Source of the DNA: Hyperoplus lanceolatus
Taxonomy: Eukaryota > Chordata > Actinopteri > Uranoscopiformes > Ammodytidae
Length of the DNA stretch: 64,000 bases
Reading direction: 5' to 3'
NCBI GenBank assembly: GCA_026929865.2
Contig: CM049395.1
Span: 33,583,501 to 33,647,500, forward strand
Shown here: positions 1-10,808 of the stretch, one piece after another
How the letters are laid out: each line of letters opens with the position of its first letter
Position numbering within the stretch: the first letter of the stretch is position 1
Position numbers and translations under genes: made by a program
Notes under the pieces: model-generated
The model's input: only the letters and a program-made list of their open reading frames with translations
Database searches by the model: none
What the model was told of the DNA's origin: nothing

Positions 1-465
1 TTCACAATATAGCAAAACATCATTTTACAAATGTAACAATTTCTTTTATCCCCAAAGACAAACAGACAAAAATAAATCAATAATTAATGATTATTATAAT
101 AACAATAAAACAAACAATGACAACAAAAAAGAAAAAAAGAAAAAGTGTGTGTGCACAGTTTGGAGTTATTAGGATCCATAGCAAAATACAAGTGAAAAAA
201 ATAAAATTAAAAAATAAATGTGTACATCCTTAGAGCTGGTCAAGCAGATATGTAATGAAAGGCTGCCAAACATTGCTAAAATTGTCCTTTGAACCCTTTA
301 AAGCAAATCTTAACTTTTCAAGCTTCAGAAATTGTAGTGTGTCCCTAATCCAGTGTTTAAAGGAGGGTGGAGTAGCCTGTTTCCAATTAAGTAAAATTAA
401 TCTTCTGGCTATAAGAGTGACAAAGGCAATACAGTTTGATTGTGCTCTAAAAAGATGATCACCCT

Positions 466-1345
466 TAGCCTGGCTCCGCCCGCCCGCCTACTTCTTGCCT
501 AAAAATTTCCATTTTCCCTATTTCAGCTAGTCAGTCTGGGTGTACAGCGCATTTCCCAGATTCTCCGGAGAATCTACGATCGGCCAATCAACAATACATT
601 TGAGGCGCAGTGGCTTTGAGAAAATGCATCAATTTTTCAGTTGAATGCTGCGTTGCTTTAAGCCCAGTTCAGACCAAAGATTCGCCTTGCAACTGCTTGC
701 AACTGCAACTCCTTGCGACGAGACCACCGAAACATTCTAAAACTGGACCTTGCGATTTAACATGTTAAATCTTCTGCGACGACTTGATCAACGGCTTGCA
801 ACGCTGCAACGAGCAGTTCACACTGCTTCAGTTTCCCTCTGCGTACGCATTTCTAAAATTCTCCGGAAATCTACGATCGCAAGCAGTTGCAAGGTGAATC
901 TTTGGTCTGAACTGGGCTTTATACTCGGAAGAAGGAGATTTCCGACTTGGTAGTTCCGAGTTCCGACCTGTCTGTGTTCCAGTGCATCTGCTCGCGAAAG
1001 TATGGACGCCTAAAACCTTTCTCGTCCAAATAACTAAACGTTAGGCTCTAACAAGTTACTGTTGCCAGGTACCGGTAGATTCATAGACTACAATATGTAG
1101 TGAAGTCGGAAATTTCCGAGTTCCCTGTCCAACTGGAAGGCACCATCAAAAGCCGGCTCATGACACACGTGATGACCAAACGTGATGCGATTGGTTGGCT
1201 AATCCAGAGTGGCACTGGGCAGATCCAATAGTTTTAAACTTCGACAGACACCCGCCTCCAAGTGAGTTAACGTTTGCCAATTACAGCACTTCCAGACCAT
1301 CTGTACAAATGAAATGAAGTACGGTGGTCTGGTTGGACCAGGCTA
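466..1345. mobile_element. non-autonomous DNA transposon, 9-bp TSD, copy 1 (split by a MITE)
   Basis: Starts TAGCCTGG and ends CCAGGCTA (8-bp perfect terminal inverted repeat). It is flanked by a perfect 9-bp target duplication GATCACCCT at 457-465 and 1346-1354. Without the nested MITE its length is about 619 bp, close to copy 2 at 4580-5206, with which it shares most of its interior. No transposase ORF is present. A 9-bp TSD fits Mutator-like or Merlin-like transposases, but the superfamily cannot be settled from sequence alone. Confidence 0.85.
661..918. mobile_element. 258 bp MITE with TTA target duplication (PIF/Harbinger-like)
   Basis: Inverted termini AGCCCAGTTCAGACCAAAGA and its reverse complement extend about 40 bp with one mismatch (position 683 versus 896). 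It is flanked by TTA at 658-660 and 919-921. Copy 2 of the surrounding element has the uninterrupted target (TTTATACTCGG), which proves the insertion. A 3-bp TWA target is the signature of PIF/Harbinger. Confidence 0.85.
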
Positions 1346-1640
1346 GATCACCCTCACATTGAATGCCAAAAACGGCTGTAAGAGGGCTCGGAGCTATTGG
1401 TCTCTTAAGTATCTTGGATAGAGCGTCAAAAATAGAGGACCAGTAACTAATGAGTTTCTGGCAAAGCCAGAACATATGAGCTAGTGTTGCAGGTGAATTT
1501 TTACATCTGTTGCATGAACTATTACTTGATGGATGCATTTTTGAGATTCTGGCTTTAGAGAGTACTGCCTTATCTTTAAGGGTGTTTTCATTGTGTAACT
1601 GTCTGTATAAATAGAAGTTTAAATCAATAGTGGCATCTGA

Positions 1641-1998
1641 GAGTTTTGAGCAGCGCTACCTTGTATCTACCCTTCCAGCTAAAGGGAAAACCCTCGGCTT
1701 CTCCCGAACTGATGTGTGGGAGGAGAAGGAATTAGTGAGAACTGTAAATCACTTCTTCCTTTTTCCCAACTGTGTTATTTTAACCGTATATCCAATTTCA
1801 ACAGGGATTAATCCTTGTACCCAAATCAGCAGAAATACAGAAATACGCTGACAGACAGACTGCTGTTTCATCTCGACTTAAGAGCACTAAGCTTGTGTCA
1901 TATGACACCCAAGATCAATGTTACTGCAAACATATCACAGACTTTTCCCTCTCGATATTGTGAATTGCTTTGTAAATTATTTTTTCCTCCCCCGTCAG
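1641..1998. other. apip upstream region
   Basis: Unique-looking AT-rich sequence between the L1 fragment and the first apip coding exon. It should contain the apip promoter and any untranslated first exon, but I see no TATA box or CpG-dense core. A pyrimidine-rich tract and CAG immediately precede the ATG at 1999. Confidence 0.4.
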
Positions 1999-2064
1999 AT
2001 GTCGGCTTTGTGTGGCACCAGCAACGGCAGCCAAGACGCACGTCAAGAGGCCACAGACAAACAG
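1999..2064 (+). CDS. apip: apip coding exon 1 (start codon)
   Basis: Encodes residues 1-22, beginning [12 protein letters not shown] and ending DKQ, phase 0 at its end. The ATG directly follows a pyrimidine-rich tract ending in CAG, so this exon may itself be spliced to an upstream untranslated exon, or the ATG may lie in a short first exon. The donor is CAG followed by GCAAGC, a GC-type donor. The next GT-type sites would break the join to exon 2. N-terminal divergence makes this the least certain exon. Confidence 0.7.
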
Positions 2065-5000
2065 GCAAGCATTACATAACACCACAGATAAACAGCCTTT
2101 GTATGATATGACGTTATAAATACACCTGCCCTTTACAGATGTCTGCGAAACTGAGAAACTGCAAAGTAGATTGTTTTGGATTTCGTTACAGCACAAGTCA
2201 AAACATAATGGGGGGGGAAGAATTAAAGTGTCTATCAAATGTTCTAGCAATAGTATTGTTTTTCCATATTGTCAACAACTCCCATGAAAAGACCCAAACC
2301 AACACGGCCTTTTTCTGTCCCTCAATTCTTTATTACATTCTTTTGTTCAGTATTTTTCCTATAACGATTTGTACTGTAGCCTTTTAGAAAAACATGCTCA
2401 AACAGGAGCAACAAGTGTGTTTAAAGGGAGTCATTTTAGGTATGGATTTGTTCACATTTGAAAGTGCTCTGGTGAGTAGAGTGGGATATGTGGGATTAAG
2501 TCAAATCAACTTCACTGTTTAGTAGAATCATTGCTGGTTAGGATCTTTTCGTGGGTGTTGCCGACGATAAGAAACGTAGAAAAACCATCACTAAACGTTT
2601 CCTTTAAAGGTGGAGTCAGTGATTCTGGAGAATGTTTGGTGTCAAAATCCCTTATTGTCAAAATCTCCACACGATCCACAACCTGTTCATACTGTGCGTG
2701 CGCTTCAAAATAAAATCTGGTGTTAATACAAAGCCAAGGCTCTGTAAACTGGTATGTATACAAAAGGTACGTCAACACAGTGGACCCGCCATAGCTAGCA
2801 GCAACCGGCCCGTTTTAGAGCCTAGGCTGTGTATTAAAATTGTATTCATAAATTGTATTTCTTCTCAGTGCACACACAGTACAGACAGGTAGCAGCTTGT
2901 GAGAATATATTCAGTGGTTTTGACAAAAGCCTTCCCCGATTTCGTTGAACTCACCTATATTTTACAATGTTGCTTCAGCAGCAGGGACATTGTGTGCACT
3001 GGTTATTGTTGTGTATTCTAAAGAAGTGATTGTGTGTGTGTGTGTGTGGCAGGAAAAGGAGCATCCTCGTGTTCTCATTCCAGAGTTATGCCGACTCTTC
3101 TACCAGCTGGGATGGGTGACGGGAACTGGTGGAGGGATCAGTCTGAGACGGGGGTTCGTATGTCGATTCATTTCAAAGTATCCCAAATGCAATGGATTGT
3201 TTATGCTCAATTATATAAAGATGGAGACAGTGATTATGGAGAACGCTTGGTGTCAAAATCAGTCAACATCTCCTCTCAATCCACAAATATTGTGTTTATA
3301 CAAAGCCTAGACTCTGTAAACTGGTACGTAAACAAAGGGTATGTTAACAAAGGTTGCCCACCGTATTGCAACATGCCGGTTTATTGACACTGGTTTTGTT
3401 TTTATGCGAGCATGCATTATAGACAGGTAGAGGATCATGAGGAGATATTCACAGATTTTAACAACAAGCGTTCCCCAGAATCACTGACTCTACCTTAAAC
3501 TGTGTCTGTCTATTACAGTTTAAAGGCTAACTGACAGAACTTAAATTAAATGTTTGCTCACCTTTGATGCCACACATGTAACACTGCAATTTTTTGTTGT
3601 TGTGTAGAACACCTGTATGCTGAGAAGTTCAGGGTCGGTTGAATCAGTTTATATAAAGTATGCAAATCTTGGGTGTAGTCACAATGAAACAGAATTTAAG
3701 CCTGAAGGCTTTGACAGGATTTTACAAGTATCTTTAAACTGTGTTACTTTTGGAAGGTCACTTAAGAGAGAGCACCACCCATTAGAAAACCCCTGCTAAA
3801 GTTGATGAATCCACAGATGAAAGCAAGTAAGATTGTCTGATTGCCATTCATGCCGCTGTTTCATTCAGATAGCAAAACTTTTAAAGTTATAGAATAGGAA
3901 ATGTTCCTTTCATCTTGTTAAAATATTACACTTGTAGATTCAGATAGAAAATAAGCAATACTAAGTTCCACTTCAATAGTTCAGCTCTGCAGAGTATAAC
4001 CCCACAAAAGGATGACTATTTTAATTTATTTTTATGTCAAGTTAAAAAACAGAATATTTTGAAGCCACCAACATGGGCTAGTAAATGGGAACTATTTACA
4101 CTTATCCATGTTGTGCCTGTTTGTCCTTTTGTGTATGAATGGCTGCTTTAATAGTTCAGCTCAGGAACTTCAACGCTGTTTTATTAATACAAAGCCTCTT
4201 AACAATTCTTCACTTACGCTACATCAAAGCCAGTACGATAATATATAATACATGAAGCAACCTGAATAGACAGGTGTCTTGTCAGATGTTTTACACAAAA
4301 CTTCTAAGGAGTGTATTTCTATGTCCTTTAACTGTTGAAGCCCTTTTCTTTGTTGCAGTTGCTTTGGTTTGACTCAGAAATGACTCAGAGCCTGAGGCGG
4401 CTTCACCGCTCCTCAACTTGCACAAAAAAATCGATAGGCGACTCCTTCATCTGCTTTTTGTAGCCGGATAAAGAAGAGTACAATGGCTTTATTCACTACA
4501 TTGGGGAAACTACGGAGACATTTTACAACTCTCAATACTGAAAATATGATCAATGTTTAGATCTTGAGGGGAGCAAATGTAGCCTGGCTCCGCCCGCCTA
4601 CCTACTTCCGCTCAATTTTCATTTCACTTCAGTAGTCAGTCTGGGGGTGGGGTGTGTTAGTGGGATTCTGCTCATCCAAATATTTGGCGGTTCAATCAGC
4701 GATCAGAGCGAGTGGCAGAGCGAGTGGCTGAGAACAATGACGTTGAAGTCGCGCTCCAGTTTCAGTTGAATGCTGCGTTCCTTTATACTCGGAACTCGGA
4801 AATTTCCGACTTGGTAGTTCCGAGTTCTGACCTGTCTGTGTTCCAGTGCATCTGCTCGGGAAAGTATGGACGCCGACAACCTTTCTCATCCAAATAACTA
4901 AACGTTAGGCTCTAGCAAGTTACCGGTGCCAGGTAACGGTAGATCCATAGACTACAATATAGTGAAGTCGGAAATTTCCTATTTCCCTGTACAACTGAAA

Positions 5001-8000
5001 CGCACCGTCAAAAGCCGGCTCATGACATACGTCTGACCAAACGTGATGTGATTGGTTGGCTAATCCAGAGTGGCACTGGGCAGATCCAATAGTTCTAAAC
5101 TTCAACAGACACCCGCCTCCAGGCGAGTGAACGTTTGCCAATTACAGCACTTCCAGACCTCCTGTACAAATTAAATGAAGTACGATGGTCTGGTTGGACC
5201 AGACTAGAGCAACTGAGGCTTTTTTTTAACTTAAAATATTTGTATAACTTTTTATGTAAGGTGTTGACACATCAGGTCCTTTTTTACATAGAATGTTTGT
5301 AGTTCAAAGTGTAGTGAAGTAAATTGAACATTTTAGACACAAATTTTACAAAATACTTTTGCAATAAAAAAAAAAATGGGAAAAACGGTTGCAAAAGTAT
5401 GCAGAATTAGTTAAGGTCACTGCCCTGGGGATTGGGTTATTTATGGCTGGCTTGAAAAATATTAATAAGTGTTTCTTTAACATTGTAGATACAGAGTTTA
5501 AACTGAGTACACAACACCACATACATAACATTTCCTTTTGAGATGAAGTTCAAATAAACGAAGTATGTATGTATGCCGTACAAGGCCATGATGCTCTATT
5601 ATGGTACGAAAAAACTAACTCTGTGGGATTTCAAGACCAACTTTATTGTCCTTGTCCTTCTTCTTGATGTTTAACACATACCATGTTGTGTGTTGTATAA
5701 CAGAGAGCAGATCTACGTTGCACCTTCAGGCGTCCAGAAAGAGAGAATACAGGTGAGCCAGTTGAAACCCACACAGTCTTTGATGGAGCAGTATTCAGAT
5801 AAGGATTGAGGCGTTGGGTTTTAAATTATTATGTTCTAACATTTGTTGCTGAACAGCCAGAAGACATGTTTGTGTGTGATGTGGAGGAGAGGGACATCAG
5901 CTGTCCACCTGCCTGGAAAAGGTTAAGGAAGAGTCAGTGTACACCGCTTTTTATGAATGCCTACACAATGAGGGGTGAGTCACTCTTACACATCCATACG
6001 CATACCGCCAATTATCTTTAGAATAAAATCAGCGATATACTCTATATATATACGATATAATGTCAGAGTGCACTGTGTACTACAGCACAAAGAAAGAAAT
6101 GGTGCAAAAAATGCTGTTTATTTATATACAAAGATGTTTTGAGGCTGAAATGGAATTAAAAAAAAATATATGCATTCACGGAAATGCAGTCATTGTGTTT
6201 TATTGAATGTAGAAAACCATTGTGTCGTGAGAGATTAAGAAACGGTTACAAATAGCAATGAGAACGAAATTGTTGAACCAGTTATTTCCTTGTAAACTTG
6301 TCCCAAAAACTCTTAAATAGAGGTTGAGACAAGTTTAAGATTGTTTTTCTTCAAAATAAAGGTCCTTCGTGTGGAAACTATTGTTGGCTTAAAATATAGA
6401 TTTCAGATAAAGTTCGAGAACATTGCCTGTTTTTACAAAGAAGCAGAGAGGGTTACACTGATACGATACAGCTGTTTAGTTGCAGTTCAGTGGACTGCAC
6501 TGAACAATCATATTGTGCTTTTTTTTTTTCTTTGCTAAAATACAGGGGCACAGGCAGTTATACACACCCACTCCAAGGCTGCTGTCATGGCAACACTGCT
6601 GTATCCTGGCAAAGAGTTCAGAATCACACACCAGGAGATGATCAAGGGGATTCGTAAGGGCACCTCGGGCACAAACTATCGGTATGTAATCAATCGGCCA
6701 GGCTTAACAAAGTCCAAATGGTGTCCACGCATTTCTCACTCAAGTGGATGTTTGTAGAGTCACTCATAGTAGAGACTTTACCTTCAAAAACATGCTGTTT
6801 TAATTTTGACATTTTGAATGACAAATATAGAACGCTTCTGATCTAGGGACCAAACCACCACTCAGTGCAGTGTGGAAAGACAGAGTTAATAAGCCATGAA
6901 GGGCTGCTGTAATAAACAGGAGGGAAGTGGAAAGCGGTTTGTCATTATAAAGTCTCCAATTTTGTCACTGCTAGAGCTGGGCTGGGGCCTTTTCTCTTTG
7001 ATTTTGTCTAATTTGGAGTCGAAAAAGCAGTGTTGTTATTGCATGCTCGCAATTATGATTTTTGTTGGGAAAATTGCCTCAACACATGTCAACAATAATC
7101 TATGTCATAATGTCTATAGTTCCTCTTTAACTACTGTTTTTCCCAGCGACAGACACTAAAAGCAGAAAAAATTCTGGCCCAATTCTAGGAAAATGTCCCC
7201 TCTGCCATCCCACTGGAGTTTGCAGACCTGAGAAATTCAAACTTATGCACAGTGGAAGGGTACTTACTTACCATGTTATAAACTCTAGGACTTTGAGGCA
7301 GTGCTTTGTTTTTCTGTATATTTTGCTAACCCAGTGTCCCAATCTAATGTATGGCCTAGTGCCAGGGGCAGAATGAATACAAACGGTTTTCTGCCAAGAA
7401 TAATATTTTTTTCTGGCCGAATATCAATCTGACAGCAGAACATTTCCAGCGTCATCCGGTTTCACAGCCACCGACTTCTCCGTGGAAGCGCCTCCATCAG
7501 GGTTAGAGAAATCATAACTGTGATAAATTCAGAGGTATCGTTCCATCATATTCTCTGGGTATCGTAGAGCACATCACGATACGATCAGCTCGTTTTGGGG
7601 CCTTTGATCTATAAATGTGCCCTGTCTTGCCTTCATTTTCTCTGCAACTCTGATCCAAATCACAGGTTGAAACATGCAAGTCGACCACGAAAATCGTTCT
7701 GCGCACAGACAATCGTTTCTTCATTATTATTATTATTATAATTTGTTTTGAACTTAGATCGCCTACAAAGATCTTTTATACAAATATATTTAGTACAAAG
7801 ATTGTTTCTAAAAAAAATGAGGGTGTTCACTGTTCAGGCTTTTCACCCATCCAGGCAGGAGAATAAACTGGGAGACATTAGCAGAGTCAGGAATGCGTTG
7901 TATTATTGCACTAGCAAATGTTACTTTCATTTAGATTAGTCATTCAGTCTGTACATGTCAAACACTGTTGAAATAGGTCTGTGATGTTGCTGGTTTTGTT

Positions 8001-9037
8001 CAAGTTAACATCCAAAAAGTGTTACAATGACAAACTGCAAATCCTCACATCTACGTTGTCTGGAATCGGGGAAATGTTTGGTGTGTTTTTTTTCTTGATA
8101 AATTGTTTACGATCTCTCACAATCAGCGCAGACGCTTGTGTCAAGCTTTAAGAACATCCGGCGCCTCTATCTGACAGCTCTCTGATGGCAGAAGTTAATG
8201 GCTCAAAAAGTTATCAGCCTGGGTGTAATTTGTCATTTTCCTACCCTGCGTATACCCAGGTATGATGACACCCTGGTCGTGCCCATTATCGAAAACACAC
8301 CGGAGGAGAAGGACTTGAAAGATCGGATGGCTTTGGCGATGAATGAATACCCAGATTCATGCGCTGTCCTCGTTCGACGTCACGGTGTCTACGTCTGGGG
8401 GGAATCATGGGAGAAAGCCAAGACCATGTGAGCATTTTCCTCCCAGCGCTATTAAAGGTGGAGTCAGCAATTCTGGAGAATGCTTGTTGTCACAAAACAT
8501 TTTTCGTCAAAAACAATGAATATCTCCTCAAGATCCGCTACCTGTCCGTACTGTGTGTGCTGGAATAAAAATCTGGTGTTTATACACAGCCAAGGCTCTG
8601 TAAACATATATGTTGCCATCTATGGTGGGCCCCCTTTGTTTAGATATCCTTTGTTTACATACCAGTTAACAGAGCTTAGGCTGTGGATTAAACCCAGATT
8701 TATTTCAACGAGTATACAGCACAGACAGGATGAGGATCGTGATGATATATTCTCTGATTTTGACAACAAGCGTTCTACAGAATCACTGACTCCACCTTTT
8801 AACCCATGTGGTCTTCTTCATGATTAAGAACATAAGAACATATTAAGAGTATTTGTGCTGAGGACATGTGTTGTAAAGAATTTTTTTTTCATCCTTTACA
8901 TCGCCAACACTCTATAAATAATGCTGCATCTTTGTAGGTGTGAATGCTACGACTATCTCTTCGACATGGCCGTTCAAATGAAGCAGTGTAGACTGGACCC
9001 TGAAGCTCTGCCAATGGAGGAACAAGGAATAGTTTGA
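1999..9037 (+). CDS. apip: apip: methylthioribulose-1-phosphate dehydratase, 7 coding exons
   Basis: The enzyme is a cytosolic class II aldolase-fold zinc enzyme that dehydrates 5-methylthioribulose-1-phosphate in methionine salvage. In mammals it also binds APAF1 and dampens apoptosis and pyroptosis (family knowledge). Coding exons are 1999-2064, 3053-3153, 5704-5752, 5857-5974, 6546-6681, 8260-8427 and 8938-9037, giving 245 residues against 242 in human. All junctions keep frame. By alignment with the human protein, Cys100 and zinc ligands His118 and His120 (motif VIHTHSK), catalytic Glu142 (HQEMI) and third ligand His198 ([10 protein letters not shown]) are all present. The most divergent part is residues 1-22, as is usual for this family. 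Intron 1 uses GC-AG and the exon 2 donor is ambiguous. TE insertions lie in introns 1, 2 and 6, none in an exon. I see no head-to-head pdhx exon upstream as in mammals; an L1 nest lies there instead. Confidence 0.95.
2604..2960. mobile_element. TTAA-flanked inverted-repeat element, family A copy 1 (apip intron 1)
   Basis: The left end reads TTAAAGGTGGAGTCAGTGAT. The interior (TCTGGAGAATG, then the segment around GTTAATACAAAGCCAAGGC) matches copies at 3214-3499 and 8452-8802. The right terminus is degraded. It has no coding capacity. Confidence 0.75.
3053..3153 (+). CDS. apip: apip coding exon 2
   Basis: Encodes [20 protein letters not shown] and then the [10 protein letters not shown] glycine-rich segment that is nearly invariant in MTRu-1-P dehydratases. 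The acceptor AG is preceded by an uninterrupted TG dinucleotide run instead of a pyrimidine tract. Two donors are possible: GTTCGT after 3153 (joins as Gly-Glu-Gln in exon 3) or the stronger GTATGT after 3157 with a different exon 3 acceptor after 5707 (joins as Gly-Phe-Gln). Both keep frame and length; the first agrees better with the acidic residue in human. Confidence 0.92.
3214..3499. mobile_element. inverted-repeat element, family A copy 2 (apip intron 2)
   Basis: Starts at a degraded AAGATGGAGACAGTGATTAT and ends CAGAATCACTGACTCTACCT, the inverse of the start. It lies 60 bp downstream of apip exon 2. Same family and orientation as the copies at 2604 and 8452. Confidence 0.75.
3500..4570. 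other. apip intron 2, unique-looking part
   Basis: AT-rich intronic sequence. I see no exon, RNA gene or clear repeat in it. Confidence 0.5.
4580..5206. mobile_element. non-autonomous DNA transposon, 9-bp TSD, copy 2 (apip intron 2)
   Basis: 627 bp beginning TAGCCTGGCTCCGCCC and ending GGACCAGACTA. Flanks are GAGCAAATG (4571-4579) and GAGCAACTG (5207-5215), a 9-bp target duplication with one mismatch. It is uninterrupted, and so supplies the empty site for the MITE in copy 1. Same orientation as copy 1. Confidence 0.85.
5704..5752 (+). CDS. apip: apip coding exon 3
   Basis: A 49-nt microexon-like exon encoding [16 protein letters not shown]. It is flanked by a CAG acceptor and a CAG/GTGAGC donor. 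It completes the glycine codon begun in exon 2 and ends in phase 0. Confidence 0.93.
5857..5974 (+). CDS. apip: apip coding exon 4
   Basis: Encodes residues 73-111 plus one base, from [11 protein letters not shown] through [14 protein letters not shown]. It includes Cys100, which corresponds to the active-site cysteine Cys97 of human. Acceptor AACAG, donor GTGAGT. Intron 3 upstream is only 104 bp. Confidence 0.95.
6546..6681 (+). CDS. apip: apip coding exon 5 (catalytic core)
   Basis: Completes Gly112 and encodes [18 protein letters not shown] through [19 protein letters not shown]. It contains zinc ligands His118 and His120 and the catalytic acid/base Glu142. The acceptor follows a T-rich tract and TACAG; the donor is GTATGT. 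Confidence 0.95.
6682..8259. other. apip intron 5
   Basis: AT-rich intron of 1578 bp. A stretch around 7530-7720 may be an old repeat, but no family is recognisable and I see no gene in it. Confidence 0.4.
8260..8427 (+). CDS. apip: apip coding exon 6
   Basis: Encodes residues 157-212, [19 protein letters not shown] through [18 protein letters not shown], including third zinc ligand His198. Acceptor CCCAG, donor GTGAGC. A 0.35 kb inverted-repeat element begins only 24 bp after the exon end. Confidence 0.95.
8452..8802. mobile_element. TTAA-flanked inverted-repeat element, family A copy 3 (apip intron 6)
   Basis: Best preserved copy. It starts TTAAAGGTGGAGTCAGCAAT and ends AGAATCACTGACTCCACCTT followed by TTAA. 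The inverted termini are about 25-30 bp. A TTAA target suggests piggyBac/Kolobok-type mobilisation; the family is not identified further. Confidence 0.8.
8938..9037 (+). CDS. apip: apip coding exon 7 (terminal, stop TGA)
   Basis: Completes Met213 and encodes [20 protein letters not shown] to the conserved C-terminal GIV, followed by TGA at 9035-9037. The acceptor is TTTGTAG. Confidence 0.95.
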
Positions 9038-9405
9038 CACGCGCCTGTGCGTTTTAGAGAGACGTTTTCTGCAGAGAGGTCAGTAGAGTTCAATCAGAAG
9101 AGCAGATGGTAAACATTTGTCTTTCGCACTGGTGAAATTTGATGGCGAGGGGGAAAGATTCAGGGGGTTGAAGGAGATTGAATGCCTGTGATCCGGAAGC
9201 GCCTGGAGCTACGCTGCAAAGCACTGTGGGATAACTTATGGGCGAGCAACTCAACTGTCAAAAAAAGATCCTCAGGTTCAGAAGCTGCCCGATTCAAGTT
9301 TGAATGCAACCGGGATCAAGGTCTTTGTGTATGTGAGGCGTGAACAATCATGCATCTCAACTGCCTTTGTTTGAGTCAATAAAAACTGATGAAATGTTAA
9401 TCATG
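9038..9405 (+). promoter_or_regulatory. apip: apip 3' UTR with polyadenylation signal
   Basis: Sequence after the apip stop codon. A canonical AATAAA lies at 9378-9383, so cleavage is expected around 9395-9410. No other gene feature is visible here. Confidence 0.7.
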
Positions 9406-9477
9406 AGTCGCATACATTATTCAAATTTCTTTTTTAAAGCCTAACTAAAAATGAGGTTGTAAATGTGAACCAATTTT

Positions 9478-9690
9478 CCATTTCAATTTCAATTTAACAA
9501 GCTTTATCGGCATGAATATATTAAAAGAGGTTTGTCAAAGCATAATATTATAATTCATAATAATTCAATAACAAGAGTGACAATCAAAACTGAAGTTATA
9601 AGAATAATAAGACACATTTATGATTTTATATCAATAATCAAATGAATAGGAGACAAAATAATGCAAATATCATTTAAAAAAGTGCAGAAA
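9478..9690. repeat. probable LINE 3'-tail fragment
   Basis: Starts with a TTTCAATTTCAATTTAA-type tract and the motif AAGCTTTATCGGCATGAAT, similar to 3' ends of fish non-LTR elements. It is highly diverged and has no ORF. Confidence 0.35.
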
Positions 9691-10801
<1,111 letters not shown>

Positions 10802-10808
10802 TGTGTGA

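Larger units (their letters stand above)
1..1640 (-). mobile_element. L1-type LINE, 3' part of ORF2 and 3' UTR, interrupted
   Basis: Read on the minus strand, 1640-1355 encodes the Cys/His cluster and following segment of a fish L1-like ORF2 (residues such as CNRCKNSPATLAHMFWLC). After the insertion at 466-1345, the same frame continues from 456 (ending NVWQPFITYLLDQL) to a stop at 230-232. Positions 1-229 are A/T-rich 3' UTR. It is 5'-truncated near 1630-1650; that boundary is uncertain. It is a dead fragment of the host L1 into which the next element inserted. Confidence 0.8.

Noticed and set aside
1641-1998. Head-to-head pdhx first exon sharing a promoter with apip
   Set aside because: No lipoyl-domain or mitochondrial-presequence-like frame on the minus strand upstream of apip.
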